Position numbers and translations under genes: made by a program. 64,000 bases of DNA from Falsiroseomonas sp050563545 (GTDB taxonomy: Bacteria > Pseudomonadota > Alphaproteobacteria > Acetobacterales > Acetobacteraceae): the NCBI RefSeq assembly GCF_050563545.1, contig NZ_JBNXUM010000031.1, positions 18,071 through 82,070 on the forward strand, given 5' to 3'. Shown here in pieces: positions 43,318 through 54,318 of this stretch; positions within the stretch are counted from its first letter, which is position 1, and each line of letters starts with the position of its first letter. The notes below the pieces were generated by a model. It made no database searches and was not told the origin of the DNA. It saw only the letters and a program-made list of their open reading frames with translations.

Positions 43318-44298
43318 TCAGGCCTGACGGGGATCGAGGCCGATATGCACGAGCACATCGCCCTGCGGGATGATCGGTCCTGGGTGGCATGCCAGCACGA
43401 TGCCGCTGGCCGGCGCGCGGGCCTCCCCGTCAGGGTCGCCATGCAGCGTGCGGTAGAGGCCGACGACGTCTCCCTTCTCCACGCGCTGGCCGCATTTCAC
43501 CGTCGGCGCGAAGATCCCGCCGCGCGGCGCGGTCGCCCAGTGGAAGTTGGAGAACAGCGTCAGCGGGCCATGGTCGGCGACGGCGCCGTCCAGCAATCCG
43601 ATCGCGCGCGCGACGTTGCGCAGTCGCTCCGCCGCTTCCTTCACGATCTCCATGCTGAAGGTGCCGCCGATCCCGCCGGCCTCCACGATGAAGGCGGGAA
43701 TCCCGTCGGCGCCGGCCGTCATCATGGCGGAGCCGTTGAGCGTGCCCGGCGGCGTCGGCAGCGTATGCGCATAGCCGAAGGCGCGCGCCATGACCTGCCC
43801 GACGCGGCTGACCTCCCCGCCGTGGTCGGCATAGAGCGCCCAGCGCGTATCCGCGGTGAAGGCGGTGTGGAAATCCACGAGATGCGTCGCGTGAGCCTTG
43901 AGGGGAGCGTAGATCGCGGCCGCGATCTGCTCCGTCGTGCCGCCCTCGGCGCGGCCCGGGAAGCAGCGGTTGAGATCGCCGTTGTTGAAGCCCTCGAAGG
44001 GGCTGACGCGGCGCAGCAGGCGGAAGCCCGACAGGTTCAGCATCGGCAGCGCGACGACCGAGCCCTTCAGCGTCGCGGGATCCAGGCTGCGCAGGAATTC
44101 GTGGATGATGTAGGTGCCGCAGTATTCGTTGCCGTGCACGCAGCCATGCAGCCACAGCACCGGCCCGTCGGCCGGTCCGCGCAGGACCACGACGGGGATG
44201 TCCACCGGCGCGCCATCGGGCATCCAGCCCGTGGTCAGGCGGCCTTCGTAGCGGCCCGCTGCGTCCGCGCGCACGGTGCCGACCTCGATGGGCTTCAT
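43318..44298 (-). CDS. AstE/AspA-family zinc deacylase 4
   Basis: A 326-residue paralogue with His55 and Glu58 (CVHGNEYCG), His144 (VDFHTAFTAD) and Glu in FIVEAGG, where Ala replaces the Cys seen in the other three. GGAGG lies 4 bases before the ATG at 44298, unlike the tightly coupled copies below, so this one sets the translation of the deacylase block. It follows the permease gene by 32 bases. Confidence 0.88.
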   Translation of the reverse strand: MKPIEVGTVRADAAGRYEGRLTTGWMPDGAPVDIPVVVLRGPADGPVLWLHGCVHGNEYCGTYIIHEFLRSLDPATLKGSVVALPMLNLSGFRLLRRVSPFEGFNNGDLNRCFPGRAEGGTTEQIAAAIYAPLKAHATHLVDFHTAFTADTRWALYADHGGEVSRVGQVMARAFGYAHTLPTPPGTLNGSAMMTAGADGIPAFIVEAGGIGGTFSMEIVKEAAERLRNVARAIGLLDGAVADHGPLTLFSNFHWATAPRGGIFAPTVKCGQRVEKGDVVGLYRTLHGDPDGEARAPASGIVLACHPGPIIPQGDVLVHIGLDPRQA

Positions 44299-44330
44299 GC
44301 TTCCTCCCTCTTCCCTTGCGCGGGCCCGCG

Positions 44331-45185
44331 TCACAGCCGCATGGCGGTGCGCAGGCCGACCAGTCTTTCGACCACCAGGCCGAAGACGATGATGAGCAGG
44401 ATCTGCAGCGTGGTGATCGCCGCGACCACCGGCGAGCTCTCCCAGGAGATGAAGGCGAAGATCTCGACCGGGAGCGTGGTCATGTTCGGCCCCGACAGGA
44501 ACAGCGCCATGTAGACGTCGCCGAAGGAGATGATGAAGGCGAAGATCAGTGCGGAGAGCACGCCCGGCGCGATCAGCGGCACCGTGACCTCTGCCAGGAC
44601 GCGCAGGCGCGAGGCGCCGAGCGTATGCGCCGCGGCCTCCAGGTCCGGATCCACGCTCTCTAGGCTCGCGATGATGCCCGCGATGGTGAAGGGCAGGCAG
44701 ATCATCACGTGCCCGACCACCAGCACCCACAGCTCCGGCACGGAGACGAAGTTCAGCGCGAAAAGCAAGGAGAGGCTGATGATGATGTGCGGCACCATCA
44801 TCGGCAGCATCGTCAGGGACTGCGCGACGTTCCGTGCGCGGCCGAGATGCCGCACCAGCGCATAGGCCGTGAGGAAGCCGATCGTCGTCGCCAGCACCGC
44901 CGCGACTGCGCCGAGCCAGAGGCTGAACTTGAAGGCGGACAGGAACGAATCGTTCTCCAGGAAGTCGCGATACCAGCGCAGCGAGGCCTGGCTGATGGCG
45001 TAGGTGCTGCGCTGGTCGGGACTGAACGACGCGAAGACGACGATCAGGATCGGCAGCAGCAGGAAGACGTAGAGCAGCGTGATGAAGAGCCCGTAGCCGT
45101 AGCGCCAGGCCGGACCGAGGTTGACGCGCGGCTCCTCGATGCGGGGGATCGCGGTGGCCGCGACGGCGCTTCCATCATCGGGCAC
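44331..45185 (-). CDS. ABC permease, PotC-type
   Basis: A 284-residue inner-membrane permease with about six helices (YGLFITLLYVFLLLPILIVV near the start). The EAA loop is EAAAHTLGASRLRVLAEVTV. With the preceding permease it forms the membrane channel of a spermidine/putrescine-type importer. It overlaps that gene by 11 bases. Confidence 0.93.
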   Translation of the reverse strand: MPDDGSAVAATAIPRIEEPRVNLGPAWRYGYGLFITLLYVFLLLPILIVVFASFSPDQRSTYAISQASLRWYRDFLENDSFLSAFKFSLWLGAVAAVLATTIGFLTAYALVRHLGRARNVAQSLTMLPMMVPHIIISLSLLFALNFVSVPELWVLVVGHVMICLPFTIAGIIASLESVDPDLEAAAHTLGASRLRVLAEVTVPLIAPGVLSALIFAFIISFGDVYMALFLSGPNMTTLPVEIFAFISWESSPVVAAITTLQILLIIVFGLVVERLVGLRTAMRL

Positions 45186-46032
45186 GGCCGGTTCTCCGGA
45201 AGTAGAGGAAGATGACGGAAAACTGGCAGGCCAGCAGCACGGCCGCGACAGCGGATCCGAGCGGCCAGTTGAAGGTGGACAGCACGAGTTCGTAGATCTG
45301 CTGCCCCATCATGCGGAAGTTCCGCCCGCCGAGCAGCGCCGGCGTCACGATGGAGCCCGCGGTCAGGGTGAAGACCAGCGCCGAGCCCATCACCATCCCG
45401 GACCGGCTGAGCGGCAGCGTGACTTCGAGGAAGGCGCGCCAGGGCCGCGCGCCGAGAGTGGACGCCGCCGGCACCAGCGAGGGATCCTGCGCGACGAGGG
45501 AGGAGAAGATCGGGAAGGTCATGTAGGGCAGCATGATGTGCACCAGCGCGACAATCACCGTGCCCTCGGTGTTCAGCAGCTGCAGCGGCTTGCTGGCGAT
45601 CCCGAGCCCCACCAGCACCTTGTTCACCAGGCCTTCCGAGCCGAGCAGCACGATCCAGCCATAGGTGCGCACGATGACGCTCGTCATCAGCGGCGCGATC
45701 ACGAGGAAGAGCAGGAAGCCGCGCAGCGCGGCCGGCGCGCGCGACAGGAAATAGGCCAGCGCATAGGCCAGCACGAGCGTCGCGACGGTGACAATGGCCG
45801 CGACCCGGAAGGTGTCGAGGACGATGCCGCGATAATAGGCGTCGAGGAAGAGCCGCGCGTAGTTCTCGCCGGTGAGGACCGGCACATAGAGCTGCGCCGG
45901 CGCGAATTTCATCAGGCTGACCGACAGGAAGTAGCCGAGCGGGGCGAGCAGGAAGACCGCGTAGATCAGCCCGATCGGCGAGAGCAGCAGCGCCGCGAAG
46001 CCGGCCGTGCGCGCTTCCGGATCGCGCGTCAT
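45175..46032 (-). CDS. ABC permease, PotB-type
   Basis: A 285-residue permease with about six helices (FAALLLSPIGLIYAVFLLAP). The coupling loop is PAASTLGARPWRAFLEVTLP. Partner of the PotC-type permease. Overlaps the ATPase gene by 4 bases. Confidence 0.93.
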   Translation of the reverse strand: MTRDPEARTAGFAALLLSPIGLIYAVFLLAPLGYFLSVSLMKFAPAQLYVPVLTGENYARLFLDAYYRGIVLDTFRVAAIVTVATLVLAYALAYFLSRAPAALRGFLLFLVIAPLMTSVIVRTYGWIVLLGSEGLVNKVLVGLGIASKPLQLLNTEGTVIVALVHIMLPYMTFPIFSSLVAQDPSLVPAASTLGARPWRAFLEVTLPLSRSGMVMGSALVFTLTAGSIVTPALLGGRNFRMMGQQIYELVLSTFNWPLGSAVAAVLLACQFSVIFLYFRRTGRAR

Positions 46033-47102
46033 GCGCCGCGCGCCGGTATGGCGCGGCTTTCGCGGAAGCGCGCACCGATCCGCGCGCCAGCGTCGATCGT
46101 GCGCGTCGCCTCCAGGTTCGGGACGGCGCAGTGGAAGACCTGGCCGGAACCGCCGGAGAGACCCAGCAGGATGCGGTCGCCCTGGAAGACGCGCCGCGTG
46201 ACCGTGACGTCGGTCGTCTCCGGCGCGCCGGGCGGCGTGATCTCGATGCGCTCCGGCCGGATCATCAGGATGGCGCGGTCGCCGGCGGCGAGCCCCGGTC
46301 GCACGGGGCGCGCCGGCACTTCCAGCCCGCCCGCGGCGATGACCACGTCCTCGCCCTGCAGCCGCGTGACGGCTCCTTCGATCAGGCTGGCCTCGCCTAT
46401 GAACTCCGCGGCGAAGCGGGTCTGCGGGGCGTCGTAGAGCTCGTCCGGCGATCCCACCTGCTCGACATGGCCCGCATTCATCAGCACGACGCGGTCCGAC
46501 ATCTCGAAGGCCTCGTCCTGGTCATGTGTGACGAAGATCGTCGTGATGCCGAGGCGCCGCTGGATGTCGCGCAGCTCGAGCCGCATGCGCTTGCGCAGCA
46601 GGGCGTCGAGGTTCGACAGCGGCTCGTCCAGCAGCAGGATGGACGGCTCGATCACCAGCGCGCGGGCCAGCGCGACGCGCTGCCGCTGCCCCCCCGAGAG
46701 CTGGTGGGGATAGCGTGCCTCCACGCCGGGCAGGCCGACGATGTCGAGCATACGCCGCACGCGCTCCGCGATCTCGGCCTTCGCGACCTTCCGCATGCGC
46801 AGGCCGAAGCCGACATTCTCCGCGATGGTCCGATGCGGGAAGAGCGCGTAGTTCTGGAAGACCAGTCCCATGTCCCGATAGGGCGGGGCGAGGCGCGTGA
46901 TGTCGCGCCCGTCCAGCACCAGGCGCCCCTCGCTCGGCGTCGTTAGCCCCGCGATGATGTGCAGCGTCGTCGTCTTGCCGCAGCCGGAGGGGCCGAGCAG
47001 CGTCAGGAACTCGCCCTTCGCGACCTCGATGTCCACGGGCCCGAGGGCAGTGACGGGCCCGTAGCGCTTGACGACCTGCTGCAGGCTGAGGATCGGCTGC
47101 AC
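46029..47102 (-). CDS. ABC ATP-binding protein, PotA/FbpC type
   Basis: A 357-residue ATPase. The GTG at 47102 with GAGGA 7 bases upstream is the start. Walker A GPSGCGKT (38-45), signature LSGGQRQR, Walker B LLLDEP and THDQDEA are intact, and a C-terminal TOBE regulatory domain (about 280-350) is present. It powers the PotBC-like channel. The gene lies 10 bases after the binding-protein stop. Confidence 0.94.
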   Translation of the reverse strand: MQPILSLQQVVKRYGPVTALGPVDIEVAKGEFLTLLGPSGCGKTTTLHIIAGLTTPSEGRLVLDGRDITRLAPPYRDMGLVFQNYALFPHRTIAENVGFGLRMRKVAKAEIAERVRRMLDIVGLPGVEARYPHQLSGGQRQRVALARALVIEPSILLLDEPLSNLDALLRKRMRLELRDIQRRLGITTIFVTHDQDEAFEMSDRVVLMNAGHVEQVGSPDELYDAPQTRFAAEFIGEASLIEGAVTRLQGEDVVIAAGGLEVPARPVRPGLAAGDRAILMIRPERIEITPPGAPETTDVTVTRRVFQGDRILLGLSGGSGQVFHCAVPNLEATRTIDAGARIGARFRESRAIPARGA

Positions 47103-47112
47103 TGCGCTATCC

Positions 47113-48186
47113 TCAGCGGGCCTGCAGCACCTCTCGGTTCCAGCGTTCCGCATACTGGTCGCGATAGGCGAACATCGTCATGTAGTCGGTCTGGCGCTGC
47201 AGCTTGCCCAGCAGCTCCAGGTCCTGATCCGTCATGCGCATCCGCGCGAGGTCGGGCGGCAGATTGCGCATCGCCTCCATGTTGGTGGGCGGATAGCCCG
47301 TGAGGCGCGAGAACTCGATCTGCCTCTCCGCATCCAGCGTCACGTCCAGGAAGCGCTCGGACAGCGCGATGGAGCCGGGCGGCCGGTTGGCGATCAGCGC
47401 GGTGTTCCAGATCCAGGACAGCCCGCCCTCCTTCGGAATGCGGAACTCCACCGGCGCGCCGGCGGCGGCGGCCTGTTCGATGCGGGCGCCGAAATGCGGA
47501 CAAATCCAGACCTCGTCGGCCAGGATCAGCTGCCGCGCATGCTCGACGTTGTTCATGATCTTGACGTCGTTCTGCGCGAACAGCGCCTTGAAGCGCTCCA
47601 CCCCGGGATCGATGTTCTCCAGCGTGCCGCCGATGGCGATGTTGATGGCGTGGAACACCTCCTCGCCCACCCAGTTCCAGGCGGGGAAGCCGACCTTGCC
47701 CTTGAAGGCGGGATCCCAGAGGTCGTTCCAGGAATCCACGTTCCGCCGGATCTGGCGCGTGTTGACCATCATGCCGTAGGGCGTGTGCACCTTGCCGACG
47801 AGGTGTTCGTAGCGGAAGGCCGGGTGGATCTTTGCGGTGTTCGGGATGCGGTCCGACGGCCAGGGCAGGTAGATGCCCATCGCGCCGAGCTGGCCGCTGC
47901 GCGTCTGGCTGGAATGGCTGACATCCCATTGCGGACGGCGCTGCTGCGCCATGATCATCGGCTCCTGCGCGATGCCGAGGCGCCAGACCAGCTCGATGCG
48001 CTGCTGAGCCGCGAAGGGCTCTGCGAAGGTCTTGCTGACGAAGTCCTTCCAGCTGCCGCCGGCCATGACGATGCGCAGCTCTCGCGCGAGCTGCTGCGCG
48101 AGGGCGGGTCGCGACAGGCCGGCGGCGCCGATCGTGGCGGCGCCCAGCAGCGTGCGGCGCGACAGCTTGTCAGGCGGGTTCTGCAT
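47113..48186 (-). CDS. ABC substrate-binding protein, PotD-like (family 1)
   Basis: A 357-residue periplasmic receptor with a twin-arginine-like signal (LSRRTLLGAATIGAAG to PALAQ). Mature part starts RELRIVMAGGSWKDFVSKTF; GYPPTNMEAMRNLPPDL is near the end. Related to spermidine/putrescine and other cation receptors. The ATG at 48186 is inside the IclR gene (17-base overlap), so regulator and transporter share a transcript. Confidence 0.9.
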   Translation of the reverse strand: MQNPPDKLSRRTLLGAATIGAAGLSRPALAQQLARELRIVMAGGSWKDFVSKTFAEPFAAQQRIELVWRLGIAQEPMIMAQQRRPQWDVSHSSQTRSGQLGAMGIYLPWPSDRIPNTAKIHPAFRYEHLVGKVHTPYGMMVNTRQIRRNVDSWNDLWDPAFKGKVGFPAWNWVGEEVFHAINIAIGGTLENIDPGVERFKALFAQNDVKIMNNVEHARQLILADEVWICPHFGARIEQAAAAGAPVEFRIPKEGGLSWIWNTALIANRPPGSIALSERFLDVTLDAERQIEFSRLTGYPPTNMEAMRNLPPDLARMRMTDQDLELLGKLQRQTDYMTMFAYRDQYAERWNREVLQAR

Positions 48187-48982
48187 GATGCGCTCCGTGA
48201 TCCTGGTTTTCGGGAATCGGGTTGCGGTGCGCCGGCGCGCCGCGCGCCAGCCAGTTGCGGTCGCCGAGCATGGCGCCGATCGCATGCGCTTCCGCGCGCA
48301 GCCGTGCCGCGATGCGCGCGCGGGTGACGCCGTCCGCCGCAGCGGCCGGAAAGGAGACGGAGAACGCGACGGTCTCGCCGCTGGTGCTGTCGCGCACCGC
48401 CGCCGCGGTGGCCATGACTCCGGGCGTGCTGGTGCTCAGCGAGTTCGCGCAGCCGCTGCGCCGGATCTTGGCCAGCTCGTCCAGCGCCTCCGCCGCTCGC
48501 GGCGCCCATTCCTGGTCGCGCGCGATGACGGCCAACGCGCGCTCATCCGTGCCGTAGGCCAGCAGCACGCGCCCGGCGGAGGTCTGGAAGGCCGGCACGC
48601 GCTCGCCCACGTCGCGCACGAGGCGGAGCGGGTAGTGCCCGTGTCGGCGCCGCAGGATCAGCAACTCGTCCGTGTCGAGCTTGCAGATGTAGCCGACGAA
48701 GCCGAACTCGCCGACCAGCCGCTCGACCGCGGCGTCCACCTGGTCGAGCAGGCTGTTGCAGGAGAGATAGAGGCCCGCGAGTTCGAAAGCGCGTGGCCCC
48801 ACGACATAGCCCGCCCCCTGGCGCTCCGGCGAGAGCATGCCGTGATCGGCCATGGCGCGCAGCAGGCGCGAGGCCGAGCTCTTCGGGATGTCGAGCGCGC
48901 GGCAGACCTCGCCGACGCGCAGCACGGGCCGCCGCTTGTTCAGCAGCCCCAGCACGCGCAGGCCCTTGTCCAGCGAGCTCAT
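48170..48982 (-). CDS. IclR-family transcriptional regulator
   Basis: A 270-residue regulator. Winged helix at the N-terminus (LRVGEVCRALDIPKSSASRL) and the IclR effector-binding domain from about residue 80 (TSAGRVLLAYGTDE in the middle). First gene of the ABC/deacylase operon and divergent from the second hyuA gene, with an inverted repeat in the shared control region. It most likely controls both units in response to the imported compound or a product. Confidence 0.92.
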   Translation of the reverse strand: MSSLDKGLRVLGLLNKRRPVLRVGEVCRALDIPKSSASRLLRAMADHGMLSPERQGAGYVVGPRAFELAGLYLSCNSLLDQVDAAVERLVGEFGFVGYICKLDTDELLILRRRHGHYPLRLVRDVGERVPAFQTSAGRVLLAYGTDERALAVIARDQEWAPRAAEALDELAKIRRSGCANSLSTSTPGVMATAAAVRDSTSGETVAFSVSFPAAAADGVTRARIAARLRAEAHAIGAMLGDRNWLARGAPAHRNPIPENQDHGAHHAEPA

Positions 48983-49001
48983 GCGGCAGATCGCGCCTCT
49001 C

Positions 49002-49015
49002 TATGGTGTTCCATA
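49002..49015. promoter_or_regulatory. candidate IclR operator
   Basis: TATGG-TGTT-CCATA is a perfect 5-bp inverted repeat 20 bases upstream of the iclR start. A second half-site ATATGGTG recurs at 49037-49044, so the region shows CCATAT...ATATGG symmetry at larger scale. Position and shape fit an IclR box controlling both divergent genes. Confidence 0.45.
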
Positions 49016-49028
49016 TAGAGCAACGGGA

Positions 49029-49034
49029 TTGACA
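49029..49034 (+). promoter_or_regulatory. candidate -35 element for the second hyuA
   Basis: TTGACA, a perfect -35 hexamer, lies 50 bases upstream of the hyuA start and 13 bases after the inverted repeat. No good -10 is seen at the expected distance, so only the -35 is marked. Confidence 0.35.
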
Positions 49035-49083
49035 CATATGGTGCGCATCATCTTCGCTGTCGGTCAACGGCAGGGATGCGTGC

Positions 49084-51126
<2,043 letters not shown>

Positions 51127-51128
51127 CC

Positions 51129-53024
51129 ATGGATCCCGTCCAGACCGAGATCATGAAGAACCGCTTCACTGCGATTGCGGAGGAAGCCTCCACGGTCGCC
51201 TACCGCACGGCGCACACCACCTTCGTCAAGCAGACGCAGGACTTCCAGGTCGCGCTCGCCCGCGTCTCCGGCGAGTTCTTCGCCTTCCCAATGATGACCG
51301 GCGTCACCTCCGGCAGCGGGCAGACCATCGTCGGCCTCACGCAGCACTTCCCGCTCGAGGAACTGCGCGAAGGCGACGTGCTGATCTCCAACGACCCCTT
51401 CAGCACCTGGGGCGTGGTGACGCACATGATGGACATCCATCTCGCCCGCCCGATCTTCGTGGATGGCGAGTTGACGTGCTGGGCCTGGTCCTTCGTGCAC
51501 GCCTCCGATATCGGCGGCGCAGTGCCGGGTTCGATCTCGCCCGATCTCTACGAATGCTTCCAGGAAGGCCTGCGGCTGCGCCCGACCAAGCTGGTCCGCG
51601 CCGGCGTGCTGAACCAGGACGTCGTTAACATCCTCAAGGACAACAGCCGCATCGGCGATGCCGTCTGGGGCGACCTGGAGGCGCTGATGGCCGCGATGCG
51701 CCTGCTCGACAGGCGCATCAACGAGCTCTGCGTCAAGGTCGGCAAGGAAGTCTTCCGCCGCGGCGTCGACGACGTCATGGCCTATACCGAAATGCGCGCG
51801 CGCCGCGTGATCTCCGGCCTGAAGGATGGCACCTATGCCTTCGCGGATTATGTCGAGGGCGATGATTCCGGCGAGGCCGTGCAGATCCATTGCCGGCTGA
51901 CCATCAAGGGCGACCAGGCCGAGATCGATTACACCGGTTCCTCGCCGCAGGTGCATGCGGCCTTCAACTTCACCTGCGGTGGCCGCACGCATCCCTTCCT
52001 GACGCTGGGGCTCACCAACTACATCCAGACAGTGGAGCCCGGCATCCCGATCAATGGCGGGATCATGCGGCCGATCAGTGCCCATGCGCCGGCTGGCACG
52101 GTGATGAATGCGGAATTCCCGGCGGCGATGGGCAACCGCTTCGTCGCAGTGATGCGGACCTACGACACGCTGATCGGCTGCCTCAACCAGGCGATCCCGG
52201 GCGGCATCGCGGCCTGCGGCGCCGGCCAAGCCGGCATCATCGCGACGGGCTGGATCGAGCCCGACACCGGCCGCAACCGTGTCGCGGTGGTGGAGCCCTT
52301 CTGCGGCGGGTCCGGCGGCCGCGTGCGGGTGGATGGCGTGGATGCCACCGACACGATGATCGGCTTCCTCAAGAGCACGCCGATCGAGCATGTCGAGACC
52401 GAGACCCCGCTCGTCGTCCGCCGGCACGAACTCGTCCCCAGCCGCTTTGGCCATGGCCGCTACCGCGGCGGCGCCTCCATCGCGATCGAGTTGCAATCCA
52501 TGGCGCCGGAAGCCCGCATCACCTGCCGCGGCCTCGATCGCTTCCGTTTCCAGCCCTGGGGCGCCTTCGGCGGCCATGCCGGCACCAACACCGTCACCAC
52601 CCTGAACCCGGATGGCAACGCGCAGAACATAGGCCGCGTGAAGGTGCTGACGCTGCAGCATCGCGACGTCCTGCGCATGGTTTCCTCCTCCGGCGGCGGC
52701 TTCGGGCCGCCGGCGCTGCGCGATCCCGCGCTGGTGCTGCGCGACGTGCTCGACGACATGCTGACGGCGGAGGAGGCGCGCGCGATCTATGGCGTGGTGA
52801 TCCGCGACCGCGCCGTCGACACCGCCGCGACAGAAGCGCTGCGCGAAACCCTGCCGCGCGACGCCGGCTATGCCGTGAAACATGGCCCGGCGCGCCAGGC
52901 CTATGAGAAGGTCTGGCCGGTCGAGCGGAGCGTGGCGCTGGCGAAAGAGGTGCTCGCCGCGCCGCCCGGGCTCCGCCGCGCGTTGCTCGCCCGCAGGCGC
53001 CGCGAGGCACTCGCCGCGGATTGA
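51129..53024 (+). CDS. hyuB: hydantoinase B/oxoprolinase subunit, second copy
   Basis: A 631-residue HyuB-type subunit. ATG at 51129 follows the hyuA stop by 2 bases; a GTG at 51123 is the alternative. MDPVQTEIMKNRFTAIAEEA, LISNDPFSTWGVVTHMMDIH, HASDIGGAVPGS, YTGSSPQVHAAFNFTCGG and SSSGGGFGPPALRDP are family segments. About 90 residues longer than the first copy, mostly at the C-terminus. Confidence 0.93.
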   Translation: MDPVQTEIMKNRFTAIAEEASTVAYRTAHTTFVKQTQDFQVALARVSGEFFAFPMMTGVTSGSGQTIVGLTQHFPLEELREGDVLISNDPFSTWGVVTHMMDIHLARPIFVDGELTCWAWSFVHASDIGGAVPGSISPDLYECFQEGLRLRPTKLVRAGVLNQDVVNILKDNSRIGDAVWGDLEALMAAMRLLDRRINELCVKVGKEVFRRGVDDVMAYTEMRARRVISGLKDGTYAFADYVEGDDSGEAVQIHCRLTIKGDQAEIDYTGSSPQVHAAFNFTCGGRTHPFLTLGLTNYIQTVEPGIPINGGIMRPISAHAPAGTVMNAEFPAAMGNRFVAVMRTYDTLIGCLNQAIPGGIAACGAGQAGIIATGWIEPDTGRNRVAVVEPFCGGSGGRVRVDGVDATDTMIGFLKSTPIEHVETETPLVVRRHELVPSRFGHGRYRGGASIAIELQSMAPEARITCRGLDRFRFQPWGAFGGHAGTNTVTTLNPDGNAQNIGRVKVLTLQHRDVLRMVSSSGGGFGPPALRDPALVLRDVLDDMLTAEEARAIYGVVIRDRAVDTAATEALRETLPRDAGYAVKHGPARQAYEKVWPVERSVALAKEVLAAPPGLRRALLARRRREALAAD

Positions 53025-53343
53025 GGAGCCTGAGTCCGCGTCTCTGGAATCGCGGCGGATCGGTCTGCTCAACGCGCATCAAGAAAGCCGGATCGCGCCA
53101 AACAGACGCGATTCGGCCCACACTTCTAGGCACTTCGTGGCATCTGCCGTGCCGGATGGCGGCTAACGGCAAGTGGTGATCAGACGGAACACTACATGTC
53201 GCACCAGGCAAGTGCGCAGGTCTGCGGCCATGACCCAGCGAACACCGAGGCGCGAGCGCGCCACCGGTTTGAGCGCCGCGCCCAAGGGCGCGCCCCTGCT
53301 TGTTCTCGATCCCTGACCATCGACCGCGCCGGGCCGACGGGGC
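53025..53343. other. intergenic region between hyuB and the dipeptide ATPase gene
   Basis: A 319-base gap without a credible gene. It holds a 7-bp GC hairpin CGCGCCC-AA-GGGCGCG near 53276-53291. No clear promoter was recognised, so the ATPase genes may be read through from hyuAB or have an unrecognised promoter. Confidence 0.35.
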
Positions 53344-54318
53344 ATGCTGGTGGCGATGCTGCTCGAGATCTGCGGCCTGACCACCGAGATCGTTACAGGA
53401 CGGCGAGGGGTGCGCGCGCTGGCCGGCATCGACCTGTCCGTTGCGCAGGGCGAGGCGGTCGGTATCGTCGGTGAATCCGGCAGTGGGAAGAGCATGCTGG
53501 CGCTGGCGTTAATGGGCCTGCTGCCGCCGGCGATCCGCGTGACCGCGGGGCGCATCCTCTTGGATGGGAATGACCTTCTGACGCTGGGCGAGAGAGGCAT
53601 GCGCGCGGTCCGCGGCGCGCGCATGGGCCTGGTCTTCCAGGAACCGATGACCGCCCTGAACCCGCTGCAGAGCATCGGCACGCAGGTCGCCGAGGTCCTC
53701 ACCACGCATCGTCGTGCGAAACGCGCCGAGGCTTGGCGGCTGGCGGTCGCGCTGCTGGATCGGGTCGGCATCCCCGACGCGGCGCGCCGCGCCGGCGAGT
53801 ATCCGCACCGCCTCTCCGGCGGTTTGCGCCAGCGCGCCGTGATTGCCATGGCGCTGGCCTGCGATCCCGCCTTGCTGGTGGCGGACGAGCCGACGACGGC
53901 GCTGGACGTCACGATCCAGGCGCAGATCATGGATCTGCTGGCCGATTTGCGACGTGAGAGGGGGCTCGCCGTGATGCTGATCAGCCACGACCTCGAACTC
54001 GTCGCGGGCTTCGCCGACCGCGTCGCGGTGATGTATGCCGGTCGCATCGTGGAGCAGGGACCGGCGAGGGAGGCGCTGACCGCCCCGCGGCATCCCTACA
54101 CGCGCGCGCTGCTCGGATCGATCCCGCGGATCGACGGTGATGAGGCGCGGCTGCCAGCAATTGGGGGCCTGGTGCCGCGGCTGGATGACCTGCCGCCGGG
54201 CTGCGCCTTCGCACCGCGCTGTGCGCTCGCGATCGAGGCCTGCGGCGCGGCCCCGCCGGCGCTGACCGGCAGCGCAGTTCACCAGGCCGCCTGCATCCGC
54301 GCGGCGGTGCCGGCATGA
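53344..54318 (+). CDS. dipeptide/oligopeptide ABC ATPase, DppD type
   Basis: A 324-residue ATPase with Walker A GESGSGKS (43-50), FQEPMTALNPLQSIG, LSGGLRQRAVIAMALAC, ADEPTTALD and SHDLELVAG. The C-terminal oligopeptide extension CAFAPRCALAIEACG may bind an iron-sulfur or structural motif as in other DppD/F proteins. Pairs with DppF; the membrane permeases are encoded on the opposite strand. Confidence 0.94.
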   Translation: MLVAMLLEICGLTTEIVTGRRGVRALAGIDLSVAQGEAVGIVGESGSGKSMLALALMGLLPPAIRVTAGRILLDGNDLLTLGERGMRAVRGARMGLVFQEPMTALNPLQSIGTQVAEVLTTHRRAKRAEAWRLAVALLDRVGIPDAARRAGEYPHRLSGGLRQRAVIAMALACDPALLVADEPTTALDVTIQAQIMDLLADLRRERGLAVMLISHDLELVAGFADRVAVMYAGRIVEQGPAREALTAPRHPYTRALLGSIPRIDGDEARLPAIGGLVPRLDDLPPGCAFAPRCALAIEACGAAPPALTGSAVHQAACIRAAVPA

